Of a stretch of 64,000 nt of DNA, positions 1 through 7,354 are shown one piece after another; the stretch's first letter is position 1, and each line of letters opens with the position of its first letter. This DNA is from Burkholderiales bacterium (GTDB lineage Bacteria; Pseudomonadota; Gammaproteobacteria; Burkholderiales; Burkholderiaceae_E). The translations under genes and the position numbers were made by a program. Location: NCBI GenBank assembly GCA_020248665.1, contig JADCHE010000013.1, forward strand, positions 23,273 through 87,272, written 5' to 3'. The notes beneath the pieces were generated by a model. That model was not told where the DNA came from. It made no database searches and worked only from the letters and a program-made list of their open reading frames with translations.

Positions 1-399
1 CCCTGCGCGCATCGCAGCTACCTCGACGCCGCGCCGCCGCTGCGCGCGCCCGCCGACCTGGCCGGGCACCGGCTCGTCGGCTACGATCGCGACGAGACGC
101 TGCGGCGCGGCTTCGCGACGATGGGCATGCCGCTGCCCCGCGAGGCCTTCGCGGTGCGCACCGACGACCAGGTCGCGTACACCCGGCTGGTCGCCTCCGG
201 CGCAGGGGTCGGGTTCCTCACGACCTACGTGCTCGCGCAATTGCCGGGCGTCGAGCGCGTGCTGCCCTCGCTCGCGGTGCCGCCGCTGCCGTGCTGGCTC
301 GCGGTCCATCGGGAGATCCGGGGCAATCCGGTGGTCGAGCGTGCCTGGCGGTTCCTGGTCGACGTGCTGCCCGCGGAGATCCGTCGCGGCGAGGCCTGA
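1..399 (+). CDS. LysR-type transcriptional regulator, C-terminal part (5' end outside window)
   Basis: The frame is open from base 1 to the TGA at 397-399, giving 132 visible residues. They look like the second half of a LysR effector-binding domain: an H-x-S-Y-L stretch, then L-x-G-H-R-L-V-G-Y, then V-A-S-G-A-G-V-G-F-L, the last being typical of the loop lining the effector pocket. The DNA-binding helix-turn-helix lies outside the window, so only the family can be given. The gene points toward, and ends 18 bp before, the convergent VOC gene, so they are not co-transcribed. The target genes cannot be inferred from this fragment. Confidence 0.8.
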   Translation, partial: PCAHRSYLDAAPPLRAPADLAGHRLVGYDRDETLRRGFATMGMPLPREAFAVRTDDQVAYTRLVASGAGVGFLTTYVLAQLPGVERVLPSLAVPPLPCWLAVHREIRGNPVVERAWRFLVDVLPAEIRRGEA

Positions 400-417
400 C
401 GGGGCGCCTCGCAGCGT

Positions 418-798
418 TCAGCGCGCCGGCGCGTGCAGCGCGATCCGGTTGCCCTCGCTGTCGCCGATCTCGGCGACCACGCCGCGTGCGCCGATCGCGG
501 TCTTCGGATAGAGCACCGGCGCGCCCAGCCCGCGCGCGCGGTCCAGCACCGCGTCGATGTCGTCGACGCCGAAGTACACGATCGGGCCGGCGTGCGCGGG
601 GCGGTAGACCTCGCCCTTCGCCAGCGCGCCGACGATGCCGTCGCCGTCGGAGGTGCCCGCGAACAGCGCCATCTCGTGGCCGTCGACCGACTCGCGCTCG
701 AAGCGGGCGCCGAGCACGCGCTCGTAGAAGCGGATCGCGCGGTCGAGGTCGGTGACCGGGATCTCGAACCAGACGACCTTCGGTGCGGCCGACGCCAT
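418..798 (-). CDS. VOC-family (glyoxalase/bleomycin-resistance fold) protein
   Basis: The 126-residue product is a single vicinal-oxygen-chelate domain. It opens with V-V-W-F-E-I-P-V-T-D-L-D-R-A-I-R-F-Y, the first beta-strand and helix of the fold, and ends with E-I-x-D-S-E-G-N-R-I-A-L-H, the usual last strand with a metal-ligand-type residue. The frame could extend to an ATG at 906, adding 36 residues that resemble a membrane anchor. However, a clear AGGAG sits 6 bases ahead of the ATG at 798 and none precedes 906, so the short soluble form is preferred. VOC proteins act as lyases, dioxygenases or drug-binding proteins, and the substrate cannot be told from sequence alone. Confidence 0.82.
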   Translation of the reverse strand: MASAAPKVVWFEIPVTDLDRAIRFYERVLGARFERESVDGHEMALFAGTSDGDGIVGALAKGEVYRPAHAGPIVYFGVDDIDAVLDRARGLGAPVLYPKTAIGARGVVAEIGDSEGNRIALHAPAR

Positions 799-1003
799 CG
801 CGGGCTCCTTGTCGGGGTGGGGCGGTCGCGTCGCGCGGCCGACGGCGAACGACGCCGCGACCGCCGCGGCGACGACCGCGAGCGTCGCGAGCCTGCGCCA
901 TGCCATCGTCGGGATCCGTCAGCGTGTCCGTTGCGGCGCGCAGCGTGCCACGCACGGGCGCACTCGGCCCGCCTCGACCCCACGCCGCGTCGGAGAAGGG
1001 ATG

Positions 1004-1924
1004 TCAGCGGCGCGCCGACGGGCCTTCGAGCGCGAGCAGGTGCCGCGGCGAGGCGCCGAGCCGCTCCCGGAACGCCTTCGACAGCGCCGCCGCGCTGCCG
1101 TAGCCGACCTCGCCGGCGACGACCTTGACGGGCCGGCGCGCGCGCAGCGCGTCGAGCGCGACGGTCAGCCGCCAGTCGGTCAGGTAGTCGACCGGCGTGC
1201 GTCCGACGACCGATCGGAAGGCCGCCGCGAACGCGGCGCGCGACATGCCCGCCTCGCGGGCCATCGACTCGACCGACCACGCGTGCGCGGGTACGCGGTG
1301 GATCGCGACCAGCGCCCGTGCGAGCCGCGCGTCCGACATGCCCGCGACGAGGCCGGCCGACACGCCGGCCTCCTCGGGGTGGTCGAGCAGCCAGCGCAAG
1401 ACCTGGATCAGCACCACCTCGAACAGCCGGTCGGCCAGCAGCCGTGCGCCGCAGCGCACCCGGTCGGTCTCGGAGAAGAGCAGGTCGAGCGCGGGCTCGA
1501 GCCCTTCGACGCGCCGCAGCGGCACCGTCACCAGGGGCGGCAGCGCGGCCACGAGTGGATGGCGGTCGCCGCCCTCGAAGTCGAGCGTCGCGCAGGTGAA
1601 GTCGGAGCCCTCGCGCGGCAGGTTGTGGAAGACATGCGCGACCGCGCGCGGGTAGAGCAGCAGCGCGGGCTCCGACAGCCGGAGTTCGCGCCGCAGGCCG
1701 GGCAGCCGCGGATGCGTGACGCGCAGCGTGCCCCGACGCAGCACGTGCAGGAACGCGCGGCCCGGACGCGCGTCGAAGTTCGAGATGCCGCACATCGGCC
1801 CGGTGTGGAACAGGTGTGCACGGACGCGGAAGCGGTCCAGCACGTCCGAGAGCCGGTCGAGCGGCGCAGGCGCGACGGAGCTGCGGGACGGTCTGGACGC
1901 CTGGACAACTTTCTTGGATGACAT
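1004..1924 (-). CDS. AraC-family transcriptional regulator
   Basis: The 306-residue protein has an N-terminal cupin-type ligand-binding region (about residues 20-180, with C-G-I-S-N-F and a L-L-Y-P-R-A-V-A-H strand). A C-terminal double helix-turn-helix follows (about 205-300): S-M-A-R-E-A-G-M-S-R-A-A-F for the first motif and S-K-A-F-R-E-R-L-G-A-S-P-R for the AraC signature. The layout matches the subfamily with a cupin_6-like sensor. It is divergent from the exported protoglobin gene with only 80 bp between start codons, so it probably controls that gene and itself. The inducer is unknown. Confidence 0.88.
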   Translation of the reverse strand: MSSKKVVQASRPSRSSVAPAPLDRLSDVLDRFRVRAHLFHTGPMCGISNFDARPGRAFLHVLRRGTLRVTHPRLPGLRRELRLSEPALLLYPRAVAHVFHNLPREGSDFTCATLDFEGGDRHPLVAALPPLVTVPLRRVEGLEPALDLLFSETDRVRCGARLLADRLFEVVLIQVLRWLLDHPEEAGVSAGLVAGMSDARLARALVAIHRVPAHAWSVESMAREAGMSRAAFAAAFRSVVGRTPVDYLTDWRLTVALDALRARRPVKVVAGEVGYGSAAALSKAFRERLGASPRHLLALEGPSARR

Positions 1925-1964
1925 GAAACCGATCGTACATCCTTCGCCGGCACAGTGCGTCCAC

Positions 1965-1983
1965 GGCCCGTACGGGACGGGCC
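1965..1983. promoter_or_regulatory. Inverted repeat in the AraC/protoglobin divergent promoter
   Basis: Seven-base arms GGCCCGT and ACGGGCC are separated by 5 bases (1972-1976), inside the 80-bp gap between the divergent AraC-family regulator and the protoglobin gene. It ends about 20 bp before the protoglobin ATG and precedes that gene's GGAGA ribosome-binding site. It could be a regulator site or an mRNA hairpin. In such GC-rich DNA a 7-bp inverted repeat can arise by chance. Confidence 0.3.
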
Positions 1984-2004
1984 CTTCTTACGGAGACACC
2001 ACGC

Positions 2005-2661
2005 ATGAACCTCTCGAAGCTCCTCGGTGCGCTTGCCACGTTCGGCATCGTCCAGGGCGCCGCCGCGCAGACCGGCGCCGCCATCCCCGGCTACGCGTAC
2101 GGCAGCCCCGCGCTCGCGCGCGCGCCCTACGGCCTCGCGGACCTCGACGGCCTGAAGAAGACGCTGCTGTTCACCGACGACGACGTGCGGGCGCTGCGTC
2201 AGAGCCGCGCGATCCTCGCCGACCAGACCGACGCGATCCTCGACGTCTGGTACGGCTTCGTCGCCTCGACGCCGGAGCTCGTGCGCTTCTTCGGCGACGC
2301 GAGGACGGGCGTGCCCGACGCGGCCTACCTCGCCGCGGTGCGCCGCCGCTTCGCGCAGTGGATCCTCGACACCGCCGACGCGAGGCACGACCAGGCCTGG
2401 CTCGACTGGCAGCACGAGATCGGTCTGCGCCACCACCGCGCGAAGAAGAACCGCACCGACGGCGTGTCGAGCACCGAGCAGGTCGACTTCCGCTACATCC
2501 CGGCACTGACGATCCCGGTCACGACGACGCTCAGGCCGTTCCTCGCGAAGAAGGGCGCGTCCGCGGCCGACGTCGATCGGATGCATGCCGCCTGGGTCAA
2601 GGTCGTGCTGCTGCAGACGATCCTGTGGAGCCACCCGTACGTCCGCGACGGGCAGTTCTGA
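2005..2661 (+). CDS. Protoglobin-domain protein with a predicted signal peptide
   Basis: The 218-residue protein carries a single-domain protoglobin fold from about residue 27 to the end. It shares long stretches with the Methanosarcina acetivorans protoglobin type as I recall it: I-P-G-Y-x-Y-G, K-K-T-L-L-F-T, I-L-D-x-W-Y-G-F-V and the I-G-L-R-H-H-R-x-K-K-N segment holding the proximal heme histidine (H143 or H144). Protoglobins bind heme and small gases such as O2, CO and NO. Residues 1-22 form a short basic start, a hydrophobic stretch and an A-A-A-Q cleavage-like end, so the protein may be periplasmic, which is unusual for the family. A GGAGA site about 10 bases upstream supports this ATG, and no later Met could replace it. 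The AraC gene alongside is the likely regulator. Confidence 0.9.
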   Translation: MNLSKLLGALATFGIVQGAAAQTGAAIPGYAYGSPALARAPYGLADLDGLKKTLLFTDDDVRALRQSRAILADQTDAILDVWYGFVASTPELVRFFGDARTGVPDAAYLAAVRRRFAQWILDTADARHDQAWLDWQHEIGLRHHRAKKNRTDGVSSTEQVDFRYIPALTIPVTTTLRPFLAKKGASAADVDRMHAAWVKVVLLQTILWSHPYVRDGQF

Positions 2662-2689
2662 GCGCCGGGCAGCGCGCGGGACGTCGCCG

Positions 2690-3403
2690 CTACAGGGGGG
2701 CTACGCCGTCGATGCCGTCGGGCAGCATCGCCCGGACGGTGCGCAGCGCGAATCGACGGCCGTGCACCTCCGGCTCGAGCATCCGGTCCATCCGGAACGA
2801 TCGCGGCGCACCCCGCGCCAGGTCGTGCGCCAGGACGTACCAGACCGGAGCGTTGAGCAGCAGGCACTGCGGCTCGACGTCTCGGGACGTCCTGGCGCCG
2901 GCGCCGTCGACGTACAGGAACGACATCACGCGTCTTGCGACGAACGCGTCCTGCACGGATCCGGCCACCCGTGCGGCGGGCGTCCGCCACGAGGCCCGGA
3001 CCGCGTCCGACGCAGGGCGCCCGATCAGGATGCGTCGGCGCAGCGTCCCCAGCTCCCGTCGAGACGACTCGGCGAAGGCGAGCGAGAGCTTGTCCCGCAG
3101 GCCCGGCAGCCCCGAGCCCAGCACCGGCAGGCGTGCCGATTCGGCGAGCGCGAGCGCGAGGAGCAGCGACACGACCTCGGCGTGCTCGAGGCGCAGGCGC
3201 GGCAGTCCCGCGCGGCCCCGCAGCCGGATCCCTCCGCCCCGACCGGGGTCGCCGTCGATCACGATCCCCGAGGCGCGCAGGTCGGCGACCGCGCGGCGGA
3301 CCGTGCGCAGCGACACGCCCAGCCGCTCGGCGATCCCGAGGCCCGTCCAGGGCTCCCCATCGGCCAGCAGACCGAGCAGCGCATCATGGGTACGTCGGGT
3401 CAT
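2690..3403 (-). CDS. WYL-domain transcriptional regulator (HTH_11 + WYL)
   Basis: The 237-residue protein begins with a winged helix (about residues 1-60). It contains G-L-G-I-A-E-R-L-G-V-S-L-R-T-V-R-R-A-V as the recognition helix and G-D-P-G-R-G-G-G-I-R-L as the wing. A WYL-type sensor follows (about 125-235), with W-Y-V-L-A-H-D-L in the place of the eponymous W-Y-L and R-S-F-R-M-D-R-M as the conserved basic segment. The start is set at the ATG at 3403, where the HTH begins; the open frame continues further upstream without similarity. The gene is divergent from a small monooxygenase-like gene and a palindromic operator candidate lies between them, so autoregulation plus control of that gene is likely. 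Confidence 0.85.
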   Translation of the reverse strand: MTRRTHDALLGLLADGEPWTGLGIAERLGVSLRTVRRAVADLRASGIVIDGDPGRGGGIRLRGRAGLPRLRLEHAEVVSLLLALALAESARLPVLGSGLPGLRDKLSLAFAESSRRELGTLRRRILIGRPASDAVRASWRTPAARVAGSVQDAFVARRVMSFLYVDGAGARTSRDVEPQCLLLNAPVWYVLAHDLARGAPRSFRMDRMLEPEVHGRRFALRTVRAMLPDGIDGVAPL

Positions 3404-3409
3404 CGATTC

Positions 3410-3432
3410 ATGGTGACAGACTTTGACACCAT
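3410..3432. promoter_or_regulatory. Palindromic operator candidate between the WYL regulator and the ABM-like gene
   Basis: ATGGTGACA and TGACACCAT flank a 5-base centre, giving a 23-bp inverted repeat with one mismatch per 9-base arm. It lies 6 bp upstream of the WYL regulator start and 46 bp upstream of the divergent gene's start. Symmetric sites of this kind next to the gene are usual for YafY/WYL regulators. The assignment to this regulator is by position only. Confidence 0.6.
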
Positions 3433-3478
3433 ATCGCATAGCCTTCCGGATGTGTCCAACCCGGTCCGAGTCCATGCC

Positions 3479-3784
3479 ATGTCGACCCCCAATCACTGCT
3501 TCGAGATCGTCCACTTCGCCTTCGGGACCGACGTCCCCTTCGAGGCACAGGTGTCCGCGATGCGGGCGCTCGACGCCTGGGCCGTCACGCAGCCGGGTTT
3601 CGTGTCCCGGCGGTGCTTCCACGACTCGACCGCAAGACGTTGGACGGACGTGATCGAATGGACCACCCGCGGCGATGCCGAGGCGGCGATGGCGCGAAGC
3701 ACCCACGCGCCCGAAGCCGCGCGAGTGTTCGCGCTGATCGACGGGGCCAGCGTGCAGGCCGGTCACTTCGAGCGGATCGTCTGA
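3479..3784 (+). CDS. Small dimeric alpha/beta-barrel (ABM-like) protein
   Basis: This encodes 101 residues. The pattern is that of a single ferredoxin-like alpha/beta domain of the antibiotic-biosynthesis-monooxygenase type: strand F-E-I-V-H-F, helix with A-M-R-A-L-D-A-W, G-F-V-S-R-R-C-F strand, W-T-D-V-I-E-W strand, then a helix with E-A-A-M-A-R. Members act as small monooxygenases or as folds with unknown ligands. Two in-frame ATGs precede it only by extension into unrelated sequence, so the ATG at 3479 is taken. It is divergent from the WYL regulator and probably its target. Function remains open. Confidence 0.65.
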   Translation: MSTPNHCFEIVHFAFGTDVPFEAQVSAMRALDAWAVTQPGFVSRRCFHDSTARRWTDVIEWTTRGDAEAAMARSTHAPEAARVFALIDGASVQAGHFERIV

Positions 3785-3794
3785 GCCCGCGACG

Positions 3795-4232
3795 TCAGTC
3801 GCCGCCTGCCGCGTGTTCCGACTCGCGCATCGTCCGGATCCAGTCGGACCCGCAGCGCAGCTTGCGCGCGATCGGCGAGTCCGGCTCGATCGCACGCCAG
3901 AACGGCACCACCCGGTCGATCGGCACGCCGTCCTGCAGGTCGTCCCACGCGGCCTCGGCGACCACGCGCAGGTAGATCGCGGTGGTGACCGGGCAGGTCG
4001 CCTCGGCGTCGTTGCGGCGCGCGAGCTCGTTGCGCAGCCGACGGATCTCGCGGACCTCGCCCGCGGGAATCCTCGCGACGTAGTTCGCGATCAGGCCCGG
4101 CGTCGCGACGAACAGCAGGGTGCCGGCGCGGATGCCGGCGAAGTCGGTATCGAGCACGACGCGCTTCGCGGGCTTCGCGTCGCGGAACCGGCGACGCCAG
4201 TCGGTGGGCTTCGGGGAGCGCTTCGCGGTCAT
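3795..4232 (-). CDS. Conserved hypothetical protein, coupled to the SRPBCC gene
   Basis: This encodes 145 residues with no domain I can name with confidence. It starts with a basic segment (K-R-S-P-K-P, W-R-R-R-F-R-D). A patterned region follows with V-V-L-D-T-D-F-A-G-I-x-A-G-T, G-E-V-R-E-I-R-R-L-R-N-E-L-A-R-R and C-P-V-T-T-A-I-Y-L-R, and a charged C-terminus. No signal peptide or membrane segment is visible. Its ATG overlaps the upstream gene's stop as ATGA at 4229-4232, which implies translational coupling and a shared role. A relation to the MGMT-like fold was considered, but the P-C-H-R active site is absent. Confidence 0.7.
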   Translation of the reverse strand: MTAKRSPKPTDWRRRFRDAKPAKRVVLDTDFAGIRAGTLLFVATPGLIANYVARIPAGEVREIRRLRNELARRNDAEATCPVTTAIYLRVVAEAAWDDLQDGVPIDRVVPFWRAIEPDSPIARKLRCGSDWIRTMRESEHAAGGD

Positions 4233-4747
4233 CGGATCGCCCCTGTGTTGACGGGGCCGCGTCGCGCGAGCTCCGCCGCGAGCTCCTCGACCCAGCGCCG
4301 CGCGAACGCCTCGGGGTCGAAGAAGAGCCGCGCGGCGAGCCGCGACAGCGGGTTGGCGACGGTCGCCCTCTCGCGCACGCGCAGGCGCGTGCCGCCGTCG
4401 GGCGTGGGCGCGAGCTCGCCGATCCATTCGCCCCGGTAGCCACGGGTGCTGTCGAAGCGTAGCGAGACGCGCGCATCGGTCGCCTCGACGAGCTCGAAGC
4501 GCAGGCGCTCCCCGGCGCGGGTCCGCTCGGTCCACGTGCGGCCGTCGGCCGCGACGTCCACCGCCTCGACGTCGCGTCGCCAGGCGGCCTGCGTCCCGAC
4601 GTCGAGGATCGTGCCGCGTACCCGCTCCAGTGGTGCGGGCAGGACCGCCTCGTGGGTCCCGGTCCGCGTCTGCGGCAGCAGCAGCCCGATGCCGAGGGCG
4701 ACGCTCGCCGTCGTCGCCGCGATCCACGCCATCCACCATCCCGCCAT
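4229..4747 (-). CDS. SRPBCC (START/Bet v1-like) protein with N-terminal membrane anchor
   Basis: The product is 172 residues. Residues 1-25 form one hydrophobic segment (signal anchor or signal peptide). The rest resembles a polyketide-cyclase/SRPBCC lipid- or ligand-binding fold: T-H-E-A-V-L-P-A-P-L-E-R-V at the first strand and helix, W-R-R-D-V-E-A-V-D after it, and a long C-terminal helix ending V-E-E-L-A-A-E-L. A GGAGGT box 6 bases upstream fixes the start at 4747. It overlaps the next gene (ATGA), forming a two-gene operon with the unknown protein at 3795-4232. The ligand is not predictable. Confidence 0.75.
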   Translation of the reverse strand: MAGWWMAWIAATTASVALGIGLLLPQTRTGTHEAVLPAPLERVRGTILDVGTQAAWRRDVEAVDVAADGRTWTERTRAGERLRFELVEATDARVSLRFDSTRGYRGEWIGELAPTPDGGTRLRVRERATVANPLSRLAARLFFDPEAFARRWVEELAAELARRGPVNTGAIR

Positions 4748-4891
4748 GGGTCCACCTCCGGTTCCGTCTGCCGGCCGCGAGCCTATCGCGGACGACGCCG
4801 CAGCCCAATAATCCCCGAAAAAGTCCAGGCGGATCAGAGGCTTGGCCTCGCCGTGCACCGGCGATCCGGAGCGCGAGCCGGGGCCTGCCGC

Positions 4892-5377
4892 TCAGGATCC
4901 CGGCGTGCCCTGCAGCCAGTCGAGCGCATCCGGCTCCGGCGGCAGCGTCCGGCCCTCGAGCGTGCGCGTCTCGCTGTACAGCGTGCGCAGCCGGCGTACC
5001 GCGAAGCGCCAGCCCTCGGGCGTGCGGACCATCTCGTCGAGGTACAGCGCGATGCTCGTGCGCCCGCCGAAGCCCTCCTGGTCGCTGAAGAGCGTGTGCA
5101 CCGTCCAGTAGCCGCGTGCGGTGTCGCCGCGGATCTCCGCGTCGAACGCGTGGGGCATCTGCGCGAAGAAGTTCCAGCGCGACAGCAGCCGCCTGCTCCC
5201 TTCCGCGATCGCCTCTCGGCCCTCGTAGCGGACCTTGAACGGATCGCCGAGGTCCCACACCGCGTCGGGTGTCCACAGCGTCTCGAATCGCGCGAAATCG
5301 CGGCGCGTGGCCGCGCTGGCGAAGGTCTCGCCGAGGGTGCGCAGCGCGTAGTGGTCGAGCAGGGTCCGGTCGTCCAA
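4892..5377 (-). CDS. SnoaL-like / nuclear transport factor 2-fold protein
   Basis: The 161-residue protein matches the NTF2-like pattern of SnoaL-type proteins: an N-terminal helix pair with R-R-D-F-A-R-F-E-T-L-W-T-P-D-A-V-W-D, then Y-E-G-R-E-A-I-A-E-G, then strands ending in E-G-W-R-F-A-V-R-R-L. Members are small hydroxylating or isomerising enzymes, often of aromatic or steroid pathways, and many are uncharacterised. No ATG fits. A TTG at 5377 with GGAGG 6 bases upstream is the best start. It stands alone on the minus strand, about 145 bp upstream (in transcription order) of the SRPBCC operon. Confidence 0.8.
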   Translation of the reverse strand: MDDRTLLDHYALRTLGETFASAATRRDFARFETLWTPDAVWDLGDPFKVRYEGREAIAEGSRRLLSRWNFFAQMPHAFDAEIRGDTARGYWTVHTLFSDQEGFGGRTSIALYLDEMVRTPEGWRFAVRRLRTLYSETRTLEGRTLPPEPDALDWLQGTPGS

Positions 5378-5914
5378 GGGTGTCCTCCAGCTGTCGCGAC
5401 GTCGATCCGCCGCCTTCGAGCATGCGCCATCCGCGGGCAGTGCCTCGGCGATGCGACGCGGGACGCAGGGGCTCTCGGCGCGAGGGCCGGTACGGCCGGT
5501 CGGCCGACGGCGCGCGTCGCATCGGGACGCCGCCTCGCCCGCCGGTACGGCGCCGGTCGACACGGGTACGCTTGCCCGGCTCAGGGAGTGGATGGCACGC
5601 GGCGGGGATCTGCCGGCGCAGGTCGATCGGGTTACCAGCGCTGCCCGCTGTGTGTCCGAGGACGTCACCGACCCGATCGACGTGCTCCTGTTCCGAGCGC
5701 GGGTCTTCCCGCTCGCCTTCATGTGGCTGGTGTACCCGGCGGTGCTGGCGCTGCTCGGCCGGTGGCGGCGCTACACGGGGTGTCGACGCGTTCCGGAGAA
5801 CAGTAGTTGTGCCGGCAACTACGATGTGCTCCAATCAGGCTTCACAGCGCCACCCGCACGAGTCGCGCCTTGGACCCATCCGACCCCGGACGATCGACTG
5901 GACCCGTTCACGTC
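5378..5914. other. Gene-poor stretch upstream of the catabolic operon
   Basis: About 540 bp hold no gene that I can support. Open frames exist on both strands, as expected in GC-rich DNA. One plus-strand frame (about 5570-5780) contains a hydrophobic run after D-P-I-D-V-L-L-F-R-A-R and could be gene debris. The 3' part contains the inverted repeat at 5803-5822 and presumably the promoter of the downstream operon. Confidence 0.5.
5803..5822. promoter_or_regulatory. Inverted repeat upstream of the aldehyde dehydrogenase operon (operator candidate)
   Basis: GTAGTTG and CAACTAC are perfect 7-base arms around TGCCGG, 93 bp before the operon's first ATG. Nearly the same element (TAGTTG-n6-CAGCTAC) occurs at 17735-17753 in the divergent promoter of the TrmB-like regulator and the Bug gene, and in both copies ATGCT follows within a few bases. 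The shared spacing and sequence argue for one regulator binding both. Confidence 0.6.
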
Positions 5915-7318
5915 ATGTGCCACGTGGGCGGGCGGTCGACCGAAGGCGGCGCACGACGCGAAGTGCACAGCCCTTTCGACGGCTCGCTGGTGAGCGTGGT
6001 CGACGATGCGAACCCGTCGATCGTCGCGCGAGCGGTGGAGAGCGCCCGCGAGGCGGGCGAGGCGATGGCCCGCGTGCCGGCGCACGAACGGGCGGCACGC
6101 CTGTCCCGGGTTGCCGACGCGATCCGCGCCGACGCGAAGGAGCTGGCCCGGCTGATGGCCCGCGAGACCGGCAAGAGCCTGCGCGAGGCCGCGATCGAAC
6201 TCGCTCGCGGCGAAGCTGTGATCCGCCTGTGCGCAGAGGAGGCCACGCGCCTCGAGGGTCGGCAGATCCCGCTGGACGGCAGCGCGCTGGGCGTCGACAC
6301 GTTGGCCGTGTCGCGCCGGTTCCCGGTCGGCGTGGTCGCGATGATCGTCCCGTTCAACGCACCGATCAACCTGACCTGCCACAAGCTCGGGCCTGCCCTG
6401 GCGGCCGGCAACACGTCGGTCCTGAAGTCGCCCCCCGAAGCGCCCGCAACGGTCGCCCGGCTGTTCGACCACGTGCAGCGGTCGGGATTTCCTGCCGGCG
6501 CGGTCAACCTGGTGCACGGCGGCGCCGATGTGGGGCAGGCGCTCGTGCAGGATCCCCGCGTCGACTTCATCAGCTTCACTGGTTCGCTGCGCGGCGGACG
6601 GGCGGTCAAGGATGCGACCGGTATGCGTCCCTGCATCCTCGAGCTCGGGGGTATCGGTCCGACCGTCGTACATGAAGACGCTGATGTCGAGCGGGCCGCG
6701 CAGGCCTGCGTCGCGGCGGGCTACCGGCTCGCCGGGCAGAGTTGCGCGTCGGTCCAGAACGTCTTCGTGCACGAGGGCGTCGCCGAGCGCTTCGAGGCGG
6801 CCATGGTCGCGCGCGTGCGCAGGCTGAAGGCAGGCGACCCGCTCGACGAGGCGACCGACCTCGGTCCGGTGATCAACGCGGCGGCGGCCGAGCGCATCGG
6901 GACGCGCATCGGCGAGGCAGTGGCCGCGGGCGCGCGGCTTCTGTGCGGCGGCGGGCGCGACGGCAACCTGCTGGAGCCCGCGCTGCTGGCCGACGTGCCG
7001 CTCACCGCACGCGCGGCTTGCGAAGAGATCTTCGGCCCGGTCGTGCTGCTGCACCGCTACGCGGACCTCGCGGGCGTGATCAGATGGGTCAACGACTCCG
7101 GGTTCGGCATCAACTTCGGGCTGTTCACTGGCTCGATCGCCGTCGCCCTGCAGGTCCATCGGACGGTCGTCGCAGGCGCCGTGATCGTCAACGGCACGTC
7201 CACGTTCCGTCCCGACCAGATGCCCTACGGCGGAGACCGCCTGTCCGGCTACGGCCGCGAGTGTCCGCGCGATACCGTGCGCGCGATGACGCGCGAGCGG
7301 CTCATCGTCTTCCAGTGA
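5915..7318 (+). CDS. NAD(P)-dependent aldehyde dehydrogenase
   Basis: The 467-residue protein is a full-length aldehyde dehydrogenase and oxidises an aldehyde to the acid. The catalytic residues are present: N148 in P-F-N-A-P, general base E243 in L-E-L-G-G, and nucleophile C277 in G-Q-S-C. The E-E-I-F-G-P-V motif follows near residue 370. The first ATG giving an ALDH-like N-terminus is at 5915; the frame could extend to 5807, but through sequence without similarity and across the operator region. It heads an operon with a thiamine-dependent decarboxylase and an aminotransferase, so the aldehyde probably comes from decarboxylation of a 2-oxoacid. Sulfoacetaldehyde or phosphonoacetaldehyde are candidate substrates by context only. 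Confidence 0.88.
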   Translation: MCHVGGRSTEGGARREVHSPFDGSLVSVVDDANPSIVARAVESAREAGEAMARVPAHERAARLSRVADAIRADAKELARLMARETGKSLREAAIELARGEAVIRLCAEEATRLEGRQIPLDGSALGVDTLAVSRRFPVGVVAMIVPFNAPINLTCHKLGPALAAGNTSVLKSPPEAPATVARLFDHVQRSGFPAGAVNLVHGGADVGQALVQDPRVDFISFTGSLRGGRAVKDATGMRPCILELGGIGPTVVHEDADVERAAQACVAAGYRLAGQSCASVQNVFVHEGVAERFEAAMVARVRRLKAGDPLDEATDLGPVINAAAAERIGTRIGEAVAAGARLLCGGGRDGNLLEPALLADVPLTARAACEEIFGPVVLLHRYADLAGVIRWVNDSGFGINFGLFTGSIAVALQVHRTVVAGAVIVNGTSTFRPDQMPYGGDRLSGYGRECPRDTVRAMTRERLIVFQ

Positions 7319-7354
7319 CCGCAATGCGCGACCAGATATCCAAGGAGAGAACCG

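Noticed and set aside
799..906. N-terminal membrane-anchor extension of the VOC protein
   Set aside because: No ribosome-binding site precedes the ATG at 906, while AGGAG is correctly placed ahead of the ATG at 798. The longer form is kept only as an alternative.
3795..4232. MGMT-like DNA repair protein
   Set aside because: The C-P-V-T-T segment loosely recalls the family but the P-C-H-R active site and DNA-binding helix are missing.
5451..5993. 180-codon plus-strand frame with a hydrophobic stretch before the ALDH gene
   Set aside because: No domain, no good ribosome-binding site, and it overlaps the operator and ALDH start. Possibly gene debris, not supported as a gene.
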